Under the pieces are notes generated by a model, which was given only the letters and a program-made list of their open reading frames with translations, was not told the origin of the DNA and did no database searches. From the NCBI GenBank assembly GCA_023396345.1, contig JAEWWO010000330.1, forward strand, positions 1 through 7,319: 7,319 bases of DNA, given 5' to 3'. Positions 1 to 5,152 of this stretch are shown in pieces. How positions within the stretch are numbered: the stretch's first letter is position 1; every line of letters starts with the position of its first letter. Origin of the DNA: Bacteroidota bacterium. Its GTDB lineage: Bacteria; Bacteroidota; Bacteroidia; Chitinophagales; Chitinophagaceae. The position numbers and the translations under genes were made by a program.

Positions 1-714
1 TAATAATTCTGAATATTTTTTCTGAAATAATCGCCCATTTCCGTTCCTTTGGGCGGAATATTGGGAAACTGCGCTGCCAGTTTTTCTACATCAATATCTT
101 TATAGATTTCTTTGTAACGCTCAGGCACAAGTTCATAACCGGTGTGTGGCGGATTCATTGAAACTACAATAGCAAAAGGCTTATTAGCAGGCCGAAGTCC
201 GTTTTTGGGGTCGATGTACCTTATTGCTTCATCGGCTTCGTACTCCGGTCCCCACTGGTTTACATAGTAAAAACTATCGCGCGGCGCATCGGCAGTCCAG
301 TACATTGGTTTAAGGTGATAATCATACGTACCGTAAGCAATCCAGTGACGAAATCCGTGACGGCGGTCGGGCGGACACCATTCGTTCCAAGCCACTTCTC
401 CGCGATTGTTGTATGTATCTATATAAGGCTTGTGAGGTGAGTCAAGATGCCATTTCCCCAGATATGCTAAGTCATATCCCTTGTCTTTCAGTACATCTGA
501 CCAGCAGCGAGCATCTATTGCCATTTCTACACCGTAAGGAGCTGTAGCGGAGTTGCAATTGCTGGTTACGCCATTTTTATGCGGATACATTCCGGTCATG
601 AGCATAGTACGTGCAGGAGAACAAAACAAGATTTGGCTTGTTTTGTTGCGCAGTGGCAGTAGATAGATACAATACTAAAAGTAAAAAAATAAAAAGTTGC
701 TTTATATTAATCAT
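1..714 (-). pseudogene. Secreted sulfatase, disrupted by deletion/frameshift, C-terminus cut by window edge
   Basis: Type I sulfatases hydrolyse sulfate esters, here probably on glycans in the periplasm or outside the cell. An ATG at 714-712 opens a signal peptide (MINIKQLF, then FLLLVLYLSTATA) followed by QQNKPNLVL, the usual start of the sulfatase fold. That frame ends after 45 residues at 577-579. The next frame, open from about 623 to the window edge, begins LFCSPARTMLMTG. It holds the C-x-P-x-R motif whose Cys (codon 623-621) becomes formylglycine, then GKWH (458-447) and MNPPHTGY (about 158-135). About 207 residues follow the Cys. In intact relatives roughly 50 residues, including an Asp pair that binds the catalytic metal, separate the N-terminal strand from C-S-P-A-R. 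Here they are missing and the frames do not join. The upstream CSPAR frame has a stop and no start. The break may be a real deletion or an assembly error. The substrate cannot be told from this fragment. Confidence 0.85.
620..647. repeat. Perfect 11-bp inverted repeat at the sulfatase break point
   Basis: AACAAAACAAG (620-630) is followed by six bases (atttgg) and its exact reverse complement CTTGTTTTGTT (637-647). The plus-strand left arm covers the place where the signal-peptide frame (coding LVL) and the C-S-P-A-R frame (coding LFC) overlap. The hairpin therefore sits exactly on the frame junction of the broken sulfatase. Hairpins and short direct repeats are classic substrates for replication slippage, and they are also places where assemblies misjoin. 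I infer a link with the break; the sequence shows only the coincidence. Confidence 0.8.
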
Positions 715-763
715 TGCTAAATATTCTCTGAAAATATATTCCTCTATATCCTTACTAAAGTAT
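712..763 (-). promoter_or_regulatory. Sulfatase promoter -7 box and 5' leader
   Basis: Read on the minus strand, a -7-like element TACTTTAG (762-755) resembles the Bacteroidota TAnnTTTG consensus, with one mismatch. A leader of about 50 bases follows, ending ATTTAGCAATG at the start codon. The 52 bases from 763 to 712 align without gaps to 5081-5030 before the GH20 gene, with 39 of 52 identical by hand count. No clear -33 TTTG is visible. There is no Shine-Dalgarno sequence, as is usual in this phylum. The shared leader supports both the start codon at 714 and co-regulation with the GH20 gene. Confidence 0.6.
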
Positions 764-805
764 GCTTTTAGTAATGTTATTTATACATATATTTTAAAAT
801 AAACA

Positions 806-824
806 CTTCATGATAAAACGTTTG
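806..824 (-). promoter_or_regulatory. Candidate operator CAAACGTTT-N5-TGAAG upstream of sulfatase
   Basis: On the minus strand CAAACGTTT (824-816) is followed by five bases and TGAAG (810-806). AAACGTTT is an 8-bp perfect palindrome with a central CG, like the operator core of LacI/PurR-family regulators. The same bipartite motif lies at 5144-5126 before the GH20 gene. The palindrome starts 102 bases before the sulfatase ATG and 104 bases before the GH20 ATG. It lies upstream of the -7 box, which would fit an activator site or an upstream repressor site. The regulator is not in the window. Confidence 0.5.
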
Positions 825-904
825 TGTAGTTTTTAAACAAAAAACTGCGTGTAGAATAATAATTTTACTGAAAGAGACAGCAATCATTTCTTCTCTGAAT
901 ATTT

Positions 905-1567
905 TCAGCTTCTATTTACAAATTTGCCTGCTTCTCTTATGCTTAATGCAGATAAATTGTTTTTGTTTTTCTCCAAAAAAGCAGATACCCACTCAGGATT
1001 TGTTTTACTATAATCGCGCAAAGCCCAGCCAATTGCCTTATTTATAAAAAACTCTTTTGAGCCGAAATTGTTTTGTATAACTTTCTCCAGCAATAGGGTA
1101 TTGGTTTTTTCTTTTTTCAAAAGCTGATGATCAATGGCTATTCTTCGCAGCCACATGTTTTTATCAACCGACCACTTAAGGATGGTTTTCTCAGCAGCAG
1201 GGAAACGCAACACCACATCTCCCACTACAACATCCAATGCATCTACACTATCCCACCAGGATTTTGTAGTTATCAGTTTTTTAATTTTGAGTAAATCTTT
1301 TTGCAAAAGAAAGTCTGTCATTTCACAGAGATAATCAATAGCGATATATTGCATTTCCCTGTATTCATTATCAAAGCATTGCTGTACAAAATCCCAGTCA
1401 ATATTTTTCTCATTCTTCATCTCTCTGAAAACAGGTTTTGTAATTGCTTTTCTTGCCGGAGAAGCAACACCCATAAAAGGAAAATGATTCTTCATATAGG
1501 CAGCCATTTGCACAGCCCGCTTCTCATCGGCTATTTCTAATAATGATTCATACAAATAGTTATACAT
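905..1567 (-). CDS. AlkD-like DNA alkylation repair glycosylase (HEAT-like repeats)
   Basis: A 220-residue, probably cytoplasmic protein of the DNA alkylation repair (AlkD) family, whose characterised members excise N3- and N7-alkylated purines using a superhelix of HEAT-like repeats. Length is close to the Bacillus cereus AlkD norm. Residues known to matter in that enzyme (Trp109, Asp113, Arg148, Trp187) have convincing counterparts: W105 and D109 in KSWWDSVDAL, R142 in WLRRIAID, and W181 in AIGWALRDYSK. The W-to-D and R-to-W spacings are the same, so activity is plausible. The ATG at 1567 gives the natural N-terminus MYNYLYESLLEIAD. The gene lies 73 bases downstream of the dehydrogenase stop, and that gap is filled by a heptamer array. 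No separate promoter is evident, so co-transcription is likely. The specific lesion repaired is inferred from family membership. Confidence 0.9.
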   Translation of the reverse strand: MYNYLYESLLEIADEKRAVQMAAYMKNHFPFMGVASPARKAITKPVFREMKNEKNIDWDFVQQCFDNEYREMQYIAIDYLCEMTDFLLQKDLLKIKKLITTKSWWDSVDALDVVVGDVVLRFPAAEKTILKWSVDKNMWLRRIAIDHQLLKKEKTNTLLLEKVIQNNFGSKEFFINKAIGWALRDYSKTNPEWVSAFLEKNKNNLSALSIREAGKFVNRS

Positions 1568-1574
1568 ACGCGGG

Positions 1575-1651
1575 ATATTACAAATTGCAAATTACAGATT
1601 ACAAATTACACAACCATTTTCAATTTTCCATTTTCAACTTTCAATTATCAT
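1575..1651. repeat. Degenerate 7-bp tandem array, about 11 units in two blocks
   Basis: Plus-strand units are in strict 7-base register. The first block is AAATTAC-like (ATATTAC, AAATTGC, AAATTAC, AGATTAC, AAATTAC). A linker unit ACAACCA follows, then a TTTTCAA-like block (TTTTCAA, TTTTCCA, TTTTCAA, CTTTCAA, TTATCAT). The array fills the whole gap between the dehydrogenase and the AlkD-like gene and includes the dehydrogenase stop codon (TGA on the minus strand, 1643-1641). On the minus strand the first block reads as repeated TAATTTG, one base short of TAnnTTTG. No protein frame explains it. Confidence 0.75.
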
Positions 1652-2573
1652 CTAACCCAAGTTTCTGCAAAATAACCGTTGCCATTTTATAAAACGCTTC
1701 GTGAGAATAGCCGGCTATATGCGGCGTCACTATTACATTTGATTGTTGCGTAAGCCACTGAAGTTGTTGTTTTTCTTCTTCTGAATAAGTTTCCAGTTTT
1801 TCATTTTCAAGCACATCTATTCCTGCTGCTGAAATATATCCCTGTTGCAAAGCATCAATCAAAGCTTTGGTATCTGTGACTTTGCCACGGCAGGCAGTGA
1901 TAAAAACAGGCTTGTTTTGCAAGCTTTTAAAAAAATCTTCATCGGCATAATGATAAGTTTCTTCTGTGAGAGGAAGATGCATGCAAATGACATCAGCATA
2001 GCGAACAATCTGTTCGGGCAAAGCTTCTTTAATATAGTCATGTGCAAAACCTTCTTTGTACTTATCATGTGCCAGCACCGTAACATCGAAGCCTTGCAAT
2101 AATTTTGCAAAAGCCATGCCCGTATTGCCATAGCCGATAATGCCTACTGTTTTCCCGTAAAGTTCTGTTCCCCTGTTTGCGTCGCGTTGCCAGATACCTG
2201 AGCTTACTTCCTGCGATGCTTTTTTCAGATTATTAAGCAGAGATAATAATACAGCCAAATTTTGCTCGGCAACCGCATTTCTGTTGCCTTCCGGACTGCT
2301 TACGCATTTTATTCCCATGGATTCAGCATACGCAACATCTACCAGTTCCATGCCGCTGCCCAAACGTCCGAGCCACTTAAGTTGCTTAGCGTTCTTCAAA
2401 ATATCTTTATCAACTTTTAGTCTTGTAGTAAGAATAAGACCTTCAATATCTGCAATTCTTTCTTTCAGTTCTTCATACGTAATCTGAGGCTCGTAGAGCA
2501 CCTCAAACCCTTTTGCCATCAATGTTTCGGCAAGCACGTTGTGCACCTTAGCAGTAATCAATACTTTTTTCAT
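1641..2573 (-). CDS. D-2-hydroxyacid dehydrogenase, 3-phosphoglycerate dehydrogenase type without ACT domain
   Basis: A 310-residue cytoplasmic NAD-dependent oxidoreductase of the D-isomer-specific 2-hydroxyacid dehydrogenase family. The Rossmann loop GYGNTG (residues 147-152) has the G-x-G-x-x-G pattern. Asp170 at the end of the next strand (VLAHD) favours NAD over NADP. The catalytic triad is visible: Arg229 in [10 protein letters not shown], Glu258 in GIDVLENE, and His285 in [11 protein letters not shown]. The Arg-Glu spacing of 29 equals that of E. coli SerA (240/269). The N-terminal half has the substrate-domain signature [10 protein letters not shown]. At 310 residues it is a short form lacking the ACT regulatory domain. 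Serine biosynthesis (3-phosphoglycerate to 3-phosphohydroxypyruvate) is a plausible role, but no serine-pathway neighbour is present and other 2-hydroxyacids remain possible. The gene has its own promoter and an unusual palindromic leader. The start at 2573 ([11 protein letters not shown]) is standard for the family. Confidence 0.88.
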   Translation of the reverse strand: MKKVLITAKVHNVLAETLMAKGFEVLYEPQITYEELKERIADIEGLILTTRLKVDKDILKNAKQLKWLGRLGSGMELVDVAYAESMGIKCVSSPEGNRNAVAEQNLAVLLSLLNNLKKASQEVSSGIWQRDANRGTELYGKTVGIIGYGNTGMAFAKLLQGFDVTVLAHDKYKEGFAHDYIKEALPEQIVRYADVICMHLPLTEETYHYADEDFFKSLQNKPVFITACRGKVTDTKALIDALQQGYISAAGIDVLENEKLETYSEEEKQQLQWLTQQSNVIVTPHIAGYSHEAFYKMATVILQKLGLDDN

Positions 2574-2618
2574 CTGTTTATTTTCTGATTTTTCGCATAA
2601 TGGTCAGAGAAATCTTTG

Positions 2619-2667
2619 ATGATTAAAATAATCATTGCTTTGTGTGCATAATGATTATTTTAATCAC
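2619..2667. promoter_or_regulatory. Twin ATGATTA-N3-TAATCAT dyads forming a long inverted repeat in the dehydrogenase leader
   Basis: The first dyad is ATGATTA-AAA-TAATCAT (2619-2635), a perfect 7-bp palindrome with a 3-base spacer. The second is ATGATTA-TTT-TAATCAC (2651-2667), with one mismatch. Their centres are 32 bp apart, close to three helical turns. They are also mutually complementary: 2621-2635 and 2651-2665 make a perfect 15-bp inverted repeat around a 15-base loop. The pair lies 46-94 bases before the dehydrogenase ATG and downstream of the predicted -7 box. It could be a double operator for a dimeric regulator or an RNA stem-loop in the leader. It lacks the GC stem and U-tract of an intrinsic terminator. 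Confidence 0.6.
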
Positions 2668-2683
2668 GCCGATTTCATAGTTG

Positions 2684-2716
2684 CAAAACTACTAAAGAAA
2701 TTTATGTTATGCTAAA
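2684..2716 (-). promoter_or_regulatory. Predicted Bacteroidota-type promoter of the dehydrogenase
   Basis: On the minus strand TAGTTTTGC (2691-2683) fits the -7 consensus TAnnTTTG exactly. A weak -33 candidate, TTTA (2716-2713), lies 21 bases upstream. Transcription would start near 2680, giving a leader of about 105 bases that contains the twin dyads. The AlkD-like gene would be carried on the same transcript. Confidence 0.5.
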
Positions 2717-2926
2717 CAGTAATACTAATCCACTTGTTGAATACTTTGGTTTTAAATTCTTTTTATCTTTTTTGCTTTTGACAGTGACATGCTTCCTTTT
2801 GTAAGTTCCACTTTCTGTGGAGTCAGAAATATCACCGGCGTTTCACGAGCTAATGCAAGGTTGCATACAACCAGAAAAAAACCAAAAGAAGAGTTATTTT
2901 TGCATTCAATTATTTTGTTTTTTTTG
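2692..2926. other. Intergenic stretch after the GH20 gene with no confident gene
   Basis: The 353 bases between the dehydrogenase and GH20 genes hold the promoter and dyads described separately. In the remaining part, the minus-strand frame 2937-2752 is open for 61 codons but lacks an ATG near its start. Its predicted sequence includes a hydrophobic stretch (FGFFLVVCNLALA) followed by RETPVIFLTPQKVELTKG, which looks somewhat protein-like. An ATG at 2905-2903 is in another frame and stops after three codons; a one-base change in the adjacent A5 run would join it to the open frame. I treat this as a doubtful small or decayed gene. No GH20 terminator with a convincing stem and U-tract is visible. 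Confidence 0.3.
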
Positions 2927-5032
2927 TTATTTCTGCACTACTTTCAGATTTTTTATTTCTCCTTTAAAACCATTTTGCGCGCTGCCAATAAACTGTAGCG
3001 GGAAGAATAAAGTTTCCTGTATGTACATATTTGTTTTTCTTCCGTGTTTATTTATGGCAGATAATTTGGTCTTGCCCTGTAGTTTTTCTACTAACTTACC
3101 ATTCACGAAGAGTGATGTGCCTTTCCAGTCGCCTGTAATGCTTATAGCAGACCACACATGCGGTTGTGGCACATAATTGAAAGTATAAGTATATCCGTCT
3201 CTGCTAAAACCAAGCTTACCGGTTCCGTTTGTATTTAATGTAACCATGCTGTTTTCGCCGGAAAATAATACTGCATTGGAAGCATTGTCTGACGCAGGTT
3301 TTAAATCAAAATCAACTTTGTATTCGTATCCTATTTCAGGAACAGCGGTTTGTAAAAAAGAGTTTCCTTTGAACCTGAGAGATTTTTCTCTTCTGTTTAG
3401 TTTGATATTTTTTCTTTTCACTTCGTGATAAGCGTTGCCTGAACGGTCTTTTTCTTTTCGGGATGAAAGGTTGTATTGCAGGATGGTTCTGTTAGAATCT
3501 GCATTATACGTAAATGGATATTTTGCTGCAAGATTAAGACCCGGTGCTTCTATCTGCTTCTTAGCTAATTCAAGAAACTTCGGTAGGCTTTCTTTTTCCG
3601 TACCGTCAAGTCTTTTCCACATTCTTTCGCTTAAAACCTTTACAGCAGGCATTGTTCGTATATGCACATCTTTTTCACTGATACCATTTCCGCTGTGATC
3701 GTTCCACACGGCAAACATACCGCCGATTAATCCCGGTGTACCGTCGGGCAGTGTTTCTTTTGCATTTATTTTTTCGGGTTTCCAGTTGGTATATAACCAT
3801 TCCGTATCCAAGAACTCGCGGTAGTAGCCTGTTGCAGGCACAATATACAACCAGGTGTCGCAGGTGCTGATGAGTTTATATCCGTCTTTTAAAGACTGAA
3901 AAGGATCTACCCAATCATATGACCAGGCATTCATTATCACATCTTTAGCGTGAACGGGTGTAGTTCCTTTTAACCAGCGCAATCCGCCCCACATGCGCAC
4001 CTGCTTGCCCAAACTCTGAATATATTTTAAATATCTGTCGGTAAACTCGCGATACTTTTCACTTTCTCTTGCATCATATTCATCTGTACCAATATGCACA
4101 TCGGGATCAATAAACACGGGATTGTCGCCGGAAATATATTCCTTGTATAAAGAATCTAAAAAAGTATAGGTGCCGGGGTTGTATAAATCCAGATGATCTC
4201 TACCGTATTTATCGCTACCTAACTCAGGCCTGTAATGCGCAAAAGCAAGTGAGTGCGCGGGAATATCAATTTCAGGAATAACATTTACGCCGTATTGCTG
4301 ACCTAAACGCTGCAAATCTCTGAACTCTTCTTTGGTATAATGGCCGTCTTTGGCTGTGAGACCCGGGAACCAGTCGCTTTCGAGACGAAAAGCCGAATAG
4401 GTTTTATCCCAGTCGTTATCGAAATATTCAGGAAAGCCGTTGTCGTTTAAATGAATCTGAAATTCATTGAATTTATAATAAGAAAGAATTTTTACGTAAT
4501 TGCGCAAATAATCAATCGTGAAAAACTTACGACCCACATCGAGCATAAAACCACGGTTTGGATAATCGGGATAATCTTTTATAACTCCGCAAGGCAAAGC
4601 ATTGCCATGGTTGTGCAGCATCTGTAATAAAGATTTGGTTGCCCATGTTATACCCTGTGTCGTGCGGGCTGTTATGTGAATTTTTTCATTGTTAATGTCA
4701 AGATGATATTCTTCATCTTTTAAGGATTGATTCTGCGGTTGAAGGCTTACAAAAATATCACTCTTTTCAGTAGGAAAATTGTTACGGACTTCTGCATGTA
4801 AATTAAATTCGGTTTTAAGATCGTTTGCAAAAATCTGCAATACCTGCTGAACACGATTTTGATCGTCTGTAACAAAACCTATATTGGTTTGCTTTCCAAA
4901 ACTAAAATTGCCGCTGCCGCCGCTCCAGTGTTTTACAGAAGGAATAATATGAGGTTCTGCATTTTGTGCGCTGCTTATTACACTACATAATGCTAAAAGT
5001 ATAAAGAGGAAAGAAAACTTTAAATATTTCAT
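2927..5032 (-). CDS. Secreted GH20 beta-N-acetylhexosaminidase with C-terminal LamG-like domain
   Basis: A 701-residue glycoside hydrolase family 20 enzyme that should release terminal beta-linked GlcNAc, GalNAc or a related unit by substrate-assisted catalysis. Residues 1-23 are a signal peptide (FSFLFILLALCSVISSAQ), indicating export. A GH20b-like N-terminal domain (about 25-155) ends in TTQGITWATKSLLQML. The TIM barrel opens with RGFMLDVGRKFF (160-171) and continues with IHLNDNGF (193-200) and IPEIDIPAHS (252-261). The catalytic Asp-Glu pair is D317-E318 in HIGTDEYD. Residues from about 560 to 700 resemble a LamG/concanavalin-like jelly roll, possibly glycan-binding. I chose the ATG at 5032 because an upstream extension to 5152 would put 40 non-signal residues before the signal peptide and cover the promoter. 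The gene shares its upstream control elements with the sulfatase, suggesting joint action on a sulfated amino-sugar glycan. Exact substrate is unknown; a lacto-N-biosidase-like specificity is possible. Confidence 0.92.
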   Translation of the reverse strand: MKYLKFSFLFILLALCSVISSAQNAEPHIIPSVKHWSGGSGNFSFGKQTNIGFVTDDQNRVQQVLQIFANDLKTEFNLHAEVRNNFPTEKSDIFVSLQPQNQSLKDEEYHLDINNEKIHITARTTQGITWATKSLLQMLHNHGNALPCGVIKDYPDYPNRGFMLDVGRKFFTIDYLRNYVKILSYYKFNEFQIHLNDNGFPEYFDNDWDKTYSAFRLESDWFPGLTAKDGHYTKEEFRDLQRLGQQYGVNVIPEIDIPAHSLAFAHYRPELGSDKYGRDHLDLYNPGTYTFLDSLYKEYISGDNPVFIDPDVHIGTDEYDARESEKYREFTDRYLKYIQSLGKQVRMWGGLRWLKGTTPVHAKDVIMNAWSYDWVDPFQSLKDGYKLISTCDTWLYIVPATGYYREFLDTEWLYTNWKPEKINAKETLPDGTPGLIGGMFAVWNDHSGNGISEKDVHIRTMPAVKVLSERMWKRLDGTEKESLPKFLELAKKQIEAPGLNLAAKYPFTYNADSNRTILQYNLSSRKEKDRSGNAYHEVKRKNIKLNRREKSLRFKGNSFLQTAVPEIGYEYKVDFDLKPASDNASNAVLFSGENSMVTLNTNGTGKLGFSRDGYTYTFNYVPQPHVWSAISITGDWKGTSLFVNGKLVEKLQGKTKLSAINKHGRKTNMYIQETLFFPLQFIGSAQNGFKGEIKNLKVVQK

Positions 5033-5081
5033 TGCTAAATTTTTTGAGGAAATGTATTGCCTTGTATCCCTACAAAAATAT
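5030..5081 (-). promoter_or_regulatory. GH20 promoter -7 box and 5' leader
   Basis: On the minus strand TATTTTTG (5080-5073) matches the -7 consensus TAnnTTTG. About 40 bases of leader follow to the ATG at 5032, ending AATTTAGCAATG. A small inverted repeat TTGTA-GGGA-TACAA spans the end of the -7 box and the likely start site. The 52 bases 5081-5030 align without gaps to 763-712 before the sulfatase (39/52 identical). The leader contains no Shine-Dalgarno sequence. Confidence 0.65.
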
Positions 5082-5125
5082 AGCTTTTTACTACTGCACA
5101 CAGCAACTTCACACTGAAATATCTG

Positions 5126-5144
5126 CTTCAAGAGGAAACGTTTG
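5126..5144 (-). promoter_or_regulatory. Candidate operator CAAACGTTT-N5-TGAAG upstream of GH20
   Basis: CAAACGTTT (5144-5136, minus strand) is followed by five bases and TGAAG (5130-5126), the same bipartite motif as before the sulfatase. Preceded by G, it reads GCAAACGTTT, which matches the core of the E. coli PurR operator and so points to a LacI-family-type site by analogy only. It lies between the cytochrome stop codon (5153-5155) and the GH20 -7 box. Confidence 0.5.
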
Positions 5145-5152
5145 CATAGCAC

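Noticed and set aside
828..846. AGTTTTT-N5-AAAAACT hairpin as terminator of the AlkD-like gene
   Set aside because: The stem is only seven bases and almost pure A-T, with no following U-tract on the minus strand.
2859..2872. GGTTG-N4-CAACC hairpin as the GH20 terminator
   Set aside because: On the minus strand the T run precedes the stem instead of following it, and a 5-bp stem is weak.
2789..3176. Plus-strand open frames around the GH20 3' end
   Set aside because: They are mostly antisense to the GH20 coding region, have no recognisable motif, and are rich in Phe and Cys from A-rich antisense DNA.
5033..5152. N-terminal extension of the GH20 gene to an ATG at 5152
   Set aside because: It would place 40 residues before a clear signal peptide and would cover the -7 box, leader and operator that are shared with the sulfatase.
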